From Pandoraea terrigena (lineage in GTDB: Bacteria; Pseudomonadota; Gammaproteobacteria; Burkholderiales; Burkholderiaceae): a stretch of 64,000 nucleotides of DNA. The position numbers were made by a program, and so were the translations under genes. The stretch covers positions 1-64,000 of the forward strand of contig NZ_CABPRU010000013.1 in the NCBI RefSeq assembly GCF_902459705.1, in the 5' to 3' direction. The notes under the pieces are model-generated. The model worked only from the letters and a program-made list of their open reading frames with translations. It did no database searches and was not told where the DNA came from. How positions within the stretch are numbered: the stretch's first letter is position 1; the number at the start of each line of letters is the position of its first letter. This document shows positions 1 through 8,177 of the stretch, piece by piece.

Positions 1-95
1 TTCACGTTCGCAATGTCGACGCCACTGCCGTCGCTCTTCACGCGAACCTTTACGTTGTAATCCACTACCCGTTTGACGGGGACAAGCACCTTCAT
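1..95 (-). CDS. etfB: Electron transfer flavoprotein subunit beta, N-terminal fragment
   Basis: Only the first 31 codons lie in the window; the gene runs off the left edge. The start [14 protein letters not shown] followed by [12 protein letters not shown] is the well conserved N-terminus of EtfB, which with EtfA carries electrons from acyl-CoA dehydrogenases to the quinone pool. An AAGGGAG ribosome binding site sits 6 bases before the ATG. The assignment rests on sequence recognition of this short stretch; the rest of the gene and an expected etfA partner cannot be seen. Confidence 0.85.
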   Translation of the reverse strand, partial: MKVLVPVKRVVDYNVKVRVKSDGSGVDIANV

Positions 96-171
96 GCGGA
101 ACTCCCTTGATTCGGAAAACCCGGGCGGCGGACCACGACGACCGCTCTCGCCCCCCGGCAAACGTACGACC

Positions 172-1401
172 TTACTCGATCTCTCGCCCTTTCGTTTCAG
201 GCAGCAGGAGGGCGGTGATCAGCACGACAAGATAGGCACCGCCGGCAAACATGCCGATGGCCGCGCCAAGCCCGCTGGACTTGGCCAGATAACCGACCAG
301 ACTCGGGAACAGGGCACCGAAACCGCGCCCGAAGTTATACGTGAAGCCTTGTCCGTTGGCACGCACCGCCGACGGAAACAGCTCGGTCAGGTAAGCGCCC
401 ATGCCACTGAAAATGCCCGACGCCGCGAACCCCAGCGGGAAGCCGAGGATCAGCATCTGGTCATTGCTCAGTTGAAGCTGCGTATAGGCATAGATGGTCA
501 CCCCCGACAGCACGGCGAAAATCAGCAGGTTGGCACGCCGTCCCAGACGGTCGGTCAGATAGGCACCAGTCAGATAGCCGATGAACGACCCCAGAATGAT
601 CACCAGCAAATAGCCACCGGTACCGATGACCGACAGGTGACGCTCCGTCTTCAGGAACGTGGGCAGCCATGTCGTCACGGCGTAGTATCCGCCCTGCACG
701 CCGGTACACAGCAGCGCGGCAAGCGCCGTGGTCTTGATGAGCGACGGCGAGAAAATCGCCCATGGCGAGGTGCGCTTGGCCGCGGAGGCCTCCTGTTTGC
801 GTGTGCGCTCGAACAGCGCCGGCTCCGGCACGTTCTTCCGAATGAAGAGCACGAACAGCGCCGGGATCACGCCAATCCAGAACAGCACGCGCCAGGCATA
901 GGCCTCGGGCAGCAGCGAGAACGACGCCGTGTAGCACAGCGCCGCCACCGCCCAGCCGATGGCCCAGCCGCTTTGCACAGTGCCGACGGCGCGTCCGCGA
1001 TGCTCGGTGCGGACGATCTCGCCCATGAGCACCGACCCCACCGCCCACTCGCCGCCAAAGCCCAGCCCCTGCAACGCGCGCAGCACGAAGATCTGCTCGA
1101 AGCTCTGCGCAAAGCCGATCAGGACCGTGCAGACGGAGAACCACAGAATCGTCGCTTGCAGGATGCGCACGCGCCCGAAACGGTCGGCGAGCATGCCCGC
1201 CAGCCACCCGCCGATGGCCGAAAACAACAAGGTCACAGTGGCCAGCATGCCGGCCTGTGCCTTGTCGATATTGAAAAGGGTGATCAACGTCGTGATGACG
1301 AAGGTAAACACCATGAAGTCGAGCGCGTCGAGCGCCCAGCCGCCGAACGCGGCGACAAACGTGCGCCGCTCGGTCTTGTTCATCTGCCGATACCAGTCCA
1401 T
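172..1401 (-). CDS. MFS transporter, carboxylate/aromatic-acid type
   Basis: A 409-residue membrane protein with about 12 hydrophobic segments. Between TM2 and TM3 it has LADRFGR (residues 71-77), and the second half repeats it as LTDRLGRR, the two loop signatures of the major facilitator superfamily. Acidic residues in the first segment (D25, D28) resemble the organic-acid:H+ symporter (AAHS) group. GAGGAG-like bases lie 5 nt before the ATG. It is last in a minus-strand run after a GntR regulator, an FAD-linked hydroxyacid dehydrogenase and a lactonase-like hydrolase, so it probably imports the substrate of those enzymes. The substrate cannot be read from sequence. Confidence 0.85.
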   Translation of the reverse strand: MDWYRQMNKTERRTFVAAFGGWALDALDFMVFTFVITTLITLFNIDKAQAGMLATVTLLFSAIGGWLAGMLADRFGRVRILQATILWFSVCTVLIGFAQSFEQIFVLRALQGLGFGGEWAVGSVLMGEIVRTEHRGRAVGTVQSGWAIGWAVAALCYTASFSLLPEAYAWRVLFWIGVIPALFVLFIRKNVPEPALFERTRKQEASAAKRTSPWAIFSPSLIKTTALAALLCTGVQGGYYAVTTWLPTFLKTERHLSVIGTGGYLLVIILGSFIGYLTGAYLTDRLGRRANLLIFAVLSGVTIYAYTQLQLSNDQMLILGFPLGFAASGIFSGMGAYLTELFPSAVRANGQGFTYNFGRGFGALFPSLVGYLAKSSGLGAAIGMFAGGAYLVVLITALLLPETKGREIE

Positions 1402-1491
1402 CTTGTCTCCTCTAGACGTTTTGAAGTGCGTTGAAGTGTTGTTCGTGCGACGGCGCGCGATACGCCCGCCAGTGACGGCAAGGTCAGTCCA

Positions 1492-2382
1492 TCAGGCCGT
1501 TGCCGGAAAACCGTAAAGACGCGCCGGGTTGTCCACGAGAATCCGACGACGCGTGTCGGCGTCGGGCGCCCACAGCGGCAGCAGATTGCGCAACGCACCG
1601 GTGTTCGGCATGCGCGTAAGCGACACATGCGGCCAATCGCTACCCCAGACCATGCGATCGGGAGCGTCCTCGATCAGCGCTTGCGCGAACGGCGTGACGT
1701 CGTCGAACGTCGGGTAGCGCTCGCTGATGCGATAGGCGCCCGAGAGCTTGACCCAGTACCCGTGATCGCGCACAAGCGAGCGCAGCGCGGAAAAGCCAGG
1801 GGCATCGAGCCCCGGCGCCACCGGCGTGTGCCCCATGTGATCGACGATGCCCGGCACCGGTAACTTGGTCATGCGCGGCATCAGCTCGGGCAGCGCGTTC
1901 ACGTCCATGAGGAACTGCATGTGCCAGCCAAGCGCCTTGATGCGATGCGCGAGCGTCTCCATCGCCATGAAGCCGATGCCGCCGCCGAACAGCACGTTGA
2001 TGCGCAACCCGCGAACGCCCGCCGCGTGCATCGCTTCGAGTTCGGCGTCGGTCACCTCCGGCGAAACCACCGCGATACCGCGCAGACGGTCGGGATTCCG
2101 GCGCAACGTCTCGAGCAGGTAGCGGTTATCCGTGCCGTAGACGCTGATTTGCACAAGCACGCCGTACGTCATGCCGGTGGCATCGAGCATCGCGAGGTAC
2201 TTGTCTTCGGGCGCGGGCGGCGGCGTATAGCTACGCTCGGGCACCATCGGGTACGCATCGCTCGCCGCAATCACATGCGCGTGCGTGTCGACGGCGCCGA
2301 ACGGCACCGCGAACGACGGCGGATCGATCTCTGGCAGCGGGCCGAGGCACAGCGGCGCTCCGGCCGCGGGGGTGGCAATCAT
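1492..2382 (-). CDS. Amidohydrolase family 2, PDC-lactonase-like
   Basis: A 296-residue TIM-barrel metal hydrolase. VDTHAH (H34, H36) is the beta-1 metal-binding pair, a central DHMGHT carries the next histidine, and WGSDWPH near the C-terminus carries the catalytic aspartate. This layout matches the 2-pyrone-4,6-dicarboxylate lactonase (LigI)/galactarolactone isomerase branch, which opens lactone rings. GAGGAG is placed 5 nt before the ATG. It lies 90-100 bp from both operon neighbours, a hydroxyacid dehydrogenase and an MFS carrier, which fits a lactone-to-hydroxyacid route. The actual lactone is unknown. Confidence 0.8.
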   Translation of the reverse strand: MIATPAAGAPLCLGPLPEIDPPSFAVPFGAVDTHAHVIAASDAYPMVPERSYTPPPAPEDKYLAMLDATGMTYGVLVQISVYGTDNRYLLETLRRNPDRLRGIAVVSPEVTDAELEAMHAAGVRGLRINVLFGGGIGFMAMETLAHRIKALGWHMQFLMDVNALPELMPRMTKLPVPGIVDHMGHTPVAPGLDAPGFSALRSLVRDHGYWVKLSGAYRISERYPTFDDVTPFAQALIEDAPDRMVWGSDWPHVSLTRMPNTGALRNLLPLWAPDADTRRRILVDNPARLYGFPATA

Positions 2383-2484
2383 ATCGACTCCTCAAGGGGG
2401 CGAGGGCGACGCCCGGAACATCGGGCGCAGGCTGGGGGAACAGATCGAGCACCCGGAACGCCGGCACTCGTAGAAAGCAGGCGC

Positions 2485-3897
2485 TTACAGCAGCTTGCCG
2501 GGATTCATGATGCCGGCCGGATCGAACACGGCCTTGATCTCGTGCATCAACCGTAACTCGAGCGGTGACTTGTACTTCGCGAAGGACGCACGCTTGAGCT
2601 GTCCGATACCATGCTCGGCACTGATGCTGCCGCCGTAACGCGCCACTTCGTCGAGCACTTCGGCGGTGATCGCCTCGCCGTGCTTCGCCATGAAGTCCGC
2701 CGTCTCGCCAGCAGGGCGCGACAGGTTGTAATGCAGATTACCGTCGCCGAAATGCCCGAAGATGAAGGGGCGCACCTGCGGGCACACGCGCCGCACGCGC
2801 GCTTCGGCGCTCGTCATGAAATCCGGAATCGCTTCGATGGGCAGCGAGACGTCATGCTTGAGGTGCGGACCGTCCGCACGCTGAGCCTCGGAGATCTCCT
2901 CACGCAGCTTCCACATCGCCTCGACCTGCCCGAGCGTGGACGACACCACCGCGTCGGCGCACAGATCACGCTCGATGGCCGTCTCGATCACACGCTCCAG
3001 CAAGGCGGCCAGCGCTTGCTCGTCCGCCGTGTCGGCCAGTTCGACCAGCACGTAACCCGGGTGCCGTTCGCCGAATGGCGCCCGCACGTCAGGCACATGC
3101 GCCATCACCAGGTCGACGCACTCGCCCGTGAAGAACTCGAACGCCTGCATACGCGCGCCACAGGCCGCAAACAGCCACTCATACAAGGCCAGCGCCTGGC
3201 GCGGCGACGTGACCGCAGCAATCACCACCTGGCGCACGGGGGTCGGCGCGTACAGCCGCAACGCCGCTGCGGTGATCACCCCGAGCGTGCCTTCCGAGCC
3301 GATGAGCAACTGCTTGAGGTCATAACCGGTGTTGTCCTTGCGCAGCGTTCGCAGGCCATGCAGGATCTCGCCGTTAGGCAGCACGGCTTCGACGCCGAGC
3401 ACCAGTTCGCGCGTCATGCCGTAGCGCACGACATTCACGCCGCCGGCGTTGGTGGCGAGATTGCCGCCAAGTTGACACGAGCCCTCGGCCGCGAGACTGA
3501 GCGGCAGCAGGCGGTTCGCGTCACGCGCGGCGCGCTGCAGGTCTTCGAGAATGCAGCCGGCCTCGGCGACCAGCGTGTTGGCGATGGTGTCCAGACCGCG
3601 CACGGCGTTCATGCGATCGAGACTGAGCACCACGTTCTGCGTGGACGCGTCAGGCGTGGCGCCACCGCACAGCCCCGTGTTGCCGCCGCGCGGCACGACC
3701 GGCGTGCGCGTGCTCTGGCACAGCGAGAGAATCTTCGCGACGTCTTCCGTCGCGCGCGGACGCACGACTGCCTGGGCATTGCCGTGATACATGCCGCGCC
3801 AGTCGGTGAGCCACGGCGCGAGGTCGTCGGGCGAGGTGAAAACACAGTCGGCGCCGACGGCGTCGACAAGGCGTTGAGCGAAGGCAGTAAGGGGCAT
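2485..3897 (-). CDS. FAD-linked D-2-hydroxyacid dehydrogenase (GlcD/D2HGDH family)
   Basis: A 470-residue flavoenzyme. The N-terminal FAD_binding_4 domain carries VVPRGGNTGLCGG around residues 67-80, the pyrophosphate-binding loop; the C-terminal half holds HFGDGNLHYN and ISAEHGIGQLKR, the metal and substrate motifs of the GlcD/D-lactate/D-2-hydroxyglutarate dehydrogenase family. It would oxidise a D-2-hydroxyacid to the 2-oxoacid and pass electrons onward, possibly to the electron-transfer flavoprotein whose gene begins at the left edge. It is the first enzyme gene after the GntR regulator in a minus-strand operon. The substrate is inferred only broadly. Confidence 0.85.
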   Translation of the reverse strand: MPLTAFAQRLVDAVGADCVFTSPDDLAPWLTDWRGMYHGNAQAVVRPRATEDVAKILSLCQSTRTPVVPRGGNTGLCGGATPDASTQNVVLSLDRMNAVRGLDTIANTLVAEAGCILEDLQRAARDANRLLPLSLAAEGSCQLGGNLATNAGGVNVVRYGMTRELVLGVEAVLPNGEILHGLRTLRKDNTGYDLKQLLIGSEGTLGVITAAALRLYAPTPVRQVVIAAVTSPRQALALYEWLFAACGARMQAFEFFTGECVDLVMAHVPDVRAPFGERHPGYVLVELADTADEQALAALLERVIETAIERDLCADAVVSSTLGQVEAMWKLREEISEAQRADGPHLKHDVSLPIEAIPDFMTSAEARVRRVCPQVRPFIFGHFGDGNLHYNLSRPAGETADFMAKHGEAITAEVLDEVARYGGSISAEHGIGQLKRASFAKYKSPLELRLMHEIKAVFDPAGIMNPGKLL

Positions 3898-3947
3898 AGG
3901 TTCGCGCGTCGGGGGTTACGGTGCGGAAGACGGCATCTGACGACGGG

Positions 3948-4679
3948 TCAGGGACGGGTCGGCGCGATGGCGCCGGTGATGATGTCGCGCCCGGGCAGCG
4001 TCAGGCCGAGACGCGCGGAAGCGCGCAACAGGTGCGAGAGCGACGCCGCCCGCGCCAGCAGCGGATCGCGCGCCTTGATGGCGTTGAACACCGCCACGTG
4101 CTCCTGATGCACCTGGGCGGCGAGTCCCTCGTGGCGCAGCGTGTTCGAGCGCGCCGCTTGCACCACCTGCCGCATTTGCAGGTTCAGGTACTGCAGAAGA
4201 TCGGCGTAGTAACGGTTGTGCGTGGCACGCGCAATCGCGGCATGAAACGCCGTGTCGTACTCGACGCCGTTGTCGGCGTGATACAGGTTCGCCTCGAGTT
4301 TTTCCAGGATGCCGGCAAGCCGGCGAATGTCCTCGTCGGTGTGACGAACGGCGGCGAGCGCGGCGGCCGTGCTTTCCAGATCGAGACGCAGCTCGTAGAC
4401 ACTCGCGAGATCGGCGGCGTCTTGCCCGGCCGGCACCTGGAAGCCGCTCGACGGCGTGCGTGCCTTCACCGTCACGCCTGCGCCCTGCCGACTGTCGATC
4501 AACCCTTGCGCGCGCAGACGCTCCGTCACTTCACGAATCACGGCCGGGCTCACGCCGTAAGTCTCGGCGAGTTGCTTTCCGGTCGGCAGCTTGGCACCGA
4601 TCGGGTGGACGCCCTGCCGGATCGCATCCTGCAACTGCTGCGCGACCTGCTCGGTCAAGGTCCTGGGCTTCGTCGTCAT
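3948..4679 (-). CDS. GntR family regulator, FadR/FCD subfamily
   Basis: A 243-residue regulator. Residues ~10-75 form the winged helix (PTGKQLAETYGVSPAVIREV) and the C-terminal ~150 residues are the helical FCD ligand domain, with the DxxxH metal-binding motif visible in DTAFHAA. It heads a minus-strand cluster and ends only 50 bp before the dehydrogenase gene. By family habit it would repress this cluster until a carboxylate ligand binds. No clear operator was found in the AT-rich stretch just upstream (4680-4750). Confidence 0.85.
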   Translation of the reverse strand: MTTKPRTLTEQVAQQLQDAIRQGVHPIGAKLPTGKQLAETYGVSPAVIREVTERLRAQGLIDSRQGAGVTVKARTPSSGFQVPAGQDAADLASVYELRLDLESTAAALAAVRHTDEDIRRLAGILEKLEANLYHADNGVEYDTAFHAAIARATHNRYYADLLQYLNLQMRQVVQAARSNTLRHEGLAAQVHQEHVAVFNAIKARDPLLARAASLSHLLRASARLGLTLPGRDIITGAIAPTRP

Positions 4680-4793
4680 CCTGTCATGTCGTCCGATATT
4701 TTTCTGGTTTGCATGTTATCTGAAAACTTTAGATTGTTTCCACCGAGTTAACCCTAGGTTCTCGTCACCTCTCCTCGTCGCATGAAAGACAAA

Positions 4794-4824
4794 GGCGGTG
4801 AGGGAAACGCGTTCCCTCACCGCC
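4794..4824 (-). terminator. Rho-independent terminator after the ABM-fold gene
   Basis: A perfect 13-bp stem (GGCGGTGAGGGAA with TTCCCTCACCGCC) closes a 5-nt loop. Read on the minus strand it is followed by a T-rich tail (TTTGTCTTTC), and it lies 39 bp past the stop of the gene at 4863-5162, so it isolates that gene from the GntR cluster. Confidence 0.75.
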
Positions 4825-4862
4825 TGCATTGCCACGCTTGATGCGCTTGATCCGTGTCGCCC

Positions 4863-5162
4863 TTAGAAGCCGATCAGTGCTTCCGTGACGTGGCCCACGT
4901 TCGGCGGTGCCGCGAAGCAGTCGCTCACCAGCGCGCGCCATTGCTGGAACGCTTCCGAGTTGCGGAAGTGGACGGTGTGGTCTTCGAGCGTTTCCCACGT
5001 CACGACGAGGCTGTAGTGCGTCGGCTGCTCGATGGACTTGAGCAGCCGCATGCCGTGGCAGCCTTTCGAACCCTTGAACAACGACGCCGCCTTGGCGACA
5101 CCTTGCTCGAACGCGGCTTCGGTGCCGGGCTTCACTTCGATCTGGGCAATTTCAAAGATCAT
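4863..5162 (-). CDS. ABM-fold (antibiotic biosynthesis monooxygenase/YgiN-like) protein
   Basis: A 99-residue protein opening with MIFEIAQIEVKPG and carrying the beta-alpha ferredoxin-like pattern of the ABM superfamily: a long helix (FEQGVAKAASLF), the GCHG...LLKS strand pair and a conserved W-E-T-L-E-D-H segment followed by HF-R-N-S. Members are dimeric and include quinol monooxygenases and many uncharacterised stress proteins. It is monocistronic, with its own terminator, and divergent from amt across 382 bp. A specific reaction cannot be assigned. Confidence 0.75.
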   Translation of the reverse strand: MIFEIAQIEVKPGTEAAFEQGVAKAASLFKGSKGCHGMRLLKSIEQPTHYSLVVTWETLEDHTVHFRNSEAFQQWRALVSDCFAAPPNVGHVTEALIGF

Positions 5163-5485
5163 TGGATTTCCTAAGTGATTGGCGCGTGATGGCGCTTATG
5201 TCGGTGGTGTTGTCATCGCATGATGGCGTGGCCGGCGGCCCGGTATGGTCGACACCGGGGAGTCGCATGGCCCCGCGAGACCGTCAGATTCTATACCGCA
5301 GGTACATGTGACGCATCGCATGAACGGTCGCACACCCTTTCCGAGTTTTTCGGTCGGCGCGACTCACGTCGATGCACGAACTTCGCTCATCGGCTCGCCT
5401 CACGGCACCATGAGCGTGCAACCCGCGACGGCAAATTCCACATCAATAGATAAAATATTACTGAAAATCAATGATGTAGGAAATC

Positions 5486-5502
5486 CTGGCATCACTCTTG
5501 CT
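5486..5502 (+). promoter_or_regulatory. Sigma-54 promoter of amt
   Basis: CTGGCATCACTCTTGCT matches the -24/-12 consensus (TGGCA, N5, TTGC) with the GG and GC elements exactly 10 bases apart. The predicted start is near 5513, about 30 bp before the amt ATG. Sigma-54 control by NtrC is the usual way ammonium channels respond to nitrogen limitation, so position and family agree. In the rest of the 382-bp gap 5163-5544 I saw no second gene and no obvious NtrC enhancer site. Confidence 0.8.
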
Positions 5503-5544
5503 TATCATCGTTCTTCTTCATGTTTGCACCAAAAGAGCACATTC

Positions 5545-6747
5545 ATGCCCAATTCCAATACACCCGGCGACGTGCTGTTTCTTCTGCTCGGCGCGATCCT
5601 GGTGCTTGCCATGCACGCTGGCTTTGCGTTTCTCGAACTTGGCACCGTTCGAAAGAAGAACCAGGTCAATGCCCTCGTCAAGATCCTGACTGACTTCGCG
5701 GTCTCGGGTCTCGCTTATTTCTTCATCGGGTATCCGCTCGCGTATGGCGTCGATTTCTGGTCGAGTGCCACGGTGCTCTCCGAGCACAACGGCTACGCGC
5801 TCGTTCGCTTTTTCTTCCTGCTGACGTTCGCGGCGGCAATTCCGGCCATCGTGTCCGGCGGCATTGCCGAGCGCGCCAAGTTTCATCCGCAGTCGGTGGC
5901 GACGTTCTTCCTCGTCGGCGTGATTTATCCGTTCTTCGAGGGCATCGCCTGGAACGGCCATCTGGGGGTTCAGAACTGGTTCACGCACGCGCTCGGCGCA
6001 CCGTTCCACGATTTCGCGGGCTCGGTGGTCGTGCACGCCGTCGGCGGCTGGATCGGGCTGGCCGCGGTGCTGCACCTCGGCGCACGCCGGGGACGCTATA
6101 ACGGCCAGGGACAAGTGGCCGCGCATCCGCCGTCGTCGATTCCGTTCCTGGCGCTTGGCGCGTGGATCCTGATTGTCGGCTGGTTCGGCTTCAACGTCAT
6201 GAGTGCACAGCGCGTGGGGGGCATCTCGGGGCTGGTTGCCGTGAACTCGCTCATGGCCATGGTGGGCGGCACGCTCGTCGCGATGTGGGTTGGCAAGGAC
6301 GACCCCGGCTTCATCCACAACGGTCCGCTCGCGGGGCTCGTTGCGGTGTGTGCGGGATCGGACGTGATGCATCCGCTGGGCGCGCTCGTCGTCGGCGCGG
6401 TTGCGGGGGGTCTGTTCGTGTGGCTGTTCACGGTGACGCAGAACCGTCTGCGCATCGACGACGTGCTCGGCGTGTGGCCATTGCACGGCGTGTGCGGCGT
6501 GTGGGGCGGCGTGGCCGCCGGCATATTCGGACAGACGGCGCTCGGGGGCGTCGGGGGCGTGAGCTTCCTCGCGCAGCTCGCCGGGACCGCGATGGGCGTA
6601 GTGATCGCCTTCGCCGGCGGCTATGTCGTGTATGGGGTGATCAAACGCTGCGTGGGCCTGCGGCTCGACGACGAACAGGAGTACTACGGCGCCGACCTCT
6701 CCATCCACAAGATCACCGCGACGCCGGAGCGTGAGACGAATTGGTGA
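5545..6747 (+). CDS. amt: Ammonium transporter Amt
   Basis: A 400-residue, 11-helix Amt/MEP channel. The paired pore histidines are present: H164 in VVVHAVGG and H314 in PLHGVCGVWGG; FLELGTVRKKNQVNALVK is the typical first-loop signature. The frame stays open far upstream, but the start at 5545 is preferred because it begins right before the first membrane helix, lies just after the sigma-54 promoter and has a weak AAAGAG upstream. No glnK (PII) gene accompanies it, unlike the usual glnK-amtB pair. It conducts ammonium across the inner membrane under nitrogen starvation. Confidence 0.9.
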   Translation: MPNSNTPGDVLFLLLGAILVLAMHAGFAFLELGTVRKKNQVNALVKILTDFAVSGLAYFFIGYPLAYGVDFWSSATVLSEHNGYALVRFFFLLTFAAAIPAIVSGGIAERAKFHPQSVATFFLVGVIYPFFEGIAWNGHLGVQNWFTHALGAPFHDFAGSVVVHAVGGWIGLAAVLHLGARRGRYNGQGQVAAHPPSSIPFLALGAWILIVGWFGFNVMSAQRVGGISGLVAVNSLMAMVGGTLVAMWVGKDDPGFIHNGPLAGLVAVCAGSDVMHPLGALVVGAVAGGLFVWLFTVTQNRLRIDDVLGVWPLHGVCGVWGGVAAGIFGQTALGGVGGVSFLAQLAGTAMGVVIAFAGGYVVYGVIKRCVGLRLDDEQEYYGADLSIHKITATPERETNW

Positions 6748-6988
6748 GTGAAGCCTGAAGCGGGACGATAAACGGCTTACCGCGCTCGACAAAGGAGAGA
6801 TTGCACACTTCCCAGAACTTCCAGGTCATCAACCATGACGAGCGCCGGGCCCGCACGATAGGTTCGCCATTTTGCAGGCCTGGCCAAACAACGACGTGTC
6901 GTGCTGGCTGAGGCTATGCCATCGTCAAGTGAATGAAGTGAACTCCGCTTCGGGACGCTTCTGTACCAGGCGCAAAATGTGCCGTCGC

Positions 6989-7014
6989 AAAAAAAAGTCC
7001 CTCCGAAGAGGGAC
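6989..7014 (-). terminator. Rho-independent terminator of the candidate small RNA
   Basis: A perfect 7-bp stem GTCCCTC/GAGGGAC around a 4-nt loop (CGAA on the plus strand, TTCG on the minus strand, a very stable tetraloop), followed on the minus strand by eight T residues. This is a complete intrinsic terminator in a place with no minus-strand protein gene. Confidence 0.8.
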
Positions 7015-7172
7015 CGAATCACCCGGGGTTTTGGCGTTCCCGTGGTTAAAAAACCGTGCCTGTCGATATCTCACCCTCATCGTCTGCAGGCGACGATGAG
7101 GCACGCAAGCGCTCGTCTGCGCCAATGCGCGTTAAAGCCGTCTTTCCCAACCTCGTTGTCTTGACGGCTGTT
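6989..7172 (-). ncRNA. Candidate structured small RNA (about 185 nt), unassigned
   Basis: The gap 6748-7242 holds no convincing protein gene but, read on the minus strand, a promoter-like element, then three separate hairpins ending in a terminator. They are AGCCGTC/GACGGCT (7136-7169, 20-nt loop), CCTCATCGTC/GACGATGAGG (7075-7101, 10 bp, 7-nt loop) and the terminator stem at 6997-7014. The RNA would run antisense to both flanking genes and ends about 240 bp past the amt stop without entering it. It does not resemble 6S, tmRNA, SRP or RNase P RNA by eye. No downstream gene on the same strand exists, so a riboswitch leader is unlikely. Ends are estimates. Confidence 0.5.
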
Positions 7173-7178
7173 GCGCCG

Positions 7179-7207
7179 AGTATAGGAATGCGCAATCCCA
7201 TCGTAAA
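7179..7207 (-). promoter_or_regulatory. Sigma-70-like promoter for the candidate small RNA
   Basis: On the minus strand the -10 box TATACT (5 of 6) lies 17 bp from TTTACG (4 of 6), giving a start near 7172. It points into the hairpin-rich stretch ended by the terminator at 6989-7014. The element also overlaps the region just upstream of the plus-strand lysR gene, so RNA and lysR transcription could interfere. Confidence 0.45.
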
Positions 7208-7242
7208 ATCATATTTTCAGTGACCTGATATCTGATTTTAAG

Positions 7243-8148
7243 ATGATGAAAAACATCACAATGAAGCAGCTTCGATACTTTGTCGCCACGGTCGAGTGCG
7301 GCCAGGTATCAAAAGCGGCATCGCAAGAGCACGTGTCCCAGTCCGCCGTGACCGCTGCCATCATTGCGCTTGAGGGGGCGCTTGGGACAAAGCTCTTCGA
7401 GCGACATCCGCACGGCGTCAACGTCACCCTCGATGGCAACGATTTCTACAATCACGCTCGTCACGTTCTGGATTCGCTGGAAGATGCCGTCTACAAGTCG
7501 CGAGCCCGCTCACGCGGGGTATCCGGCGTAGTTCGCGTTGCCGCGTCGTATGCCGTCATGGGGTACTGCCTTCCAGAGGTCCTGGCTCGATTCCGTGCAA
7601 GCTACCCGGACGTGAGCTTCGTGTTGCATGACATGGACCGCGAAGTCCTCGAGAAAGCCGTTCTCGGCGGCGATGTGGACGTCGGCGTAGGATTGCTCTC
7701 CAACGTGTCGGATCTCGGGCGTTTCGCTCATCGAAGCCTCATTCGCTCGCCGCGAAAGCTATGGGTCGCGCCGACGCATCCGCTCGCCGCGCTTGAGCGG
7801 CCAACGCTACGCGACGTCGCAGAACATCCTTACGTCATGATTACGCTGGACGAAGGCGAAGCCTCGTCCATGCGCTACTGGAGCCGCGAGAAGCTGCAAC
7901 CCAACGTGATATTGCGCACCGGGTCAATGGAAGCCGTTCGCGCGTTCGTATCGCATGGTTTCGGCGTGACGATTTTGTCCGACATGGTCTTCAGACCCTG
8001 GTCACTGGAGGGCAAACGGATCGAAACACGAGAGTTGAAGAACGCCATTCCGCAGTTGGAAGTCGGCGTGCTGTGGTGCAAGGACCGCGAGTGCTCCGCG
8101 GCGAGTCGGGCGTTCATTGATTTTCTGGCCGATACACGCCAATCTTGA
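7243..8148 (+). CDS. LysR family regulator (first of a tandem pair)
   Basis: A 301-residue LysR protein: winged-helix N-terminus (LRYFVATVECGQVSKAAS, HTH about residues 8-65) and a periplasmic-binding-protein-like effector domain from about residue 95. Three starts are possible (7243, 7246, 7261); MKQLRYF at 7261 fits the usual family length best but none has a clear ribosome binding site. It ends 29 bp before a second lysR gene in the same direction, followed by a CoA-thioester catabolic operon, which is the likely target of one or both. Confidence 0.85.
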   Translation: MMKNITMKQLRYFVATVECGQVSKAASQEHVSQSAVTAAIIALEGALGTKLFERHPHGVNVTLDGNDFYNHARHVLDSLEDAVYKSRARSRGVSGVVRVAASYAVMGYCLPEVLARFRASYPDVSFVLHDMDREVLEKAVLGGDVDVGVGLLSNVSDLGRFAHRSLIRSPRKLWVAPTHPLAALERPTLRDVAEHPYVMITLDEGEASSMRYWSREKLQPNVILRTGSMEAVRAFVSHGFGVTILSDMVFRPWSLEGKRIETRELKNAIPQLEVGVLWCKDRECSAASRAFIDFLADTRQS

Positions 8149-8177
8149 AACGATATCGATAGTCTTGGAGACTGACC

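Noticed and set aside
6989-7172. 6S RNA, tmRNA or a riboswitch leader
   Set aside because: No closing stem with a large central bubble as in 6S, far too short for tmRNA, and no gene follows on the minus strand for a leader to control.
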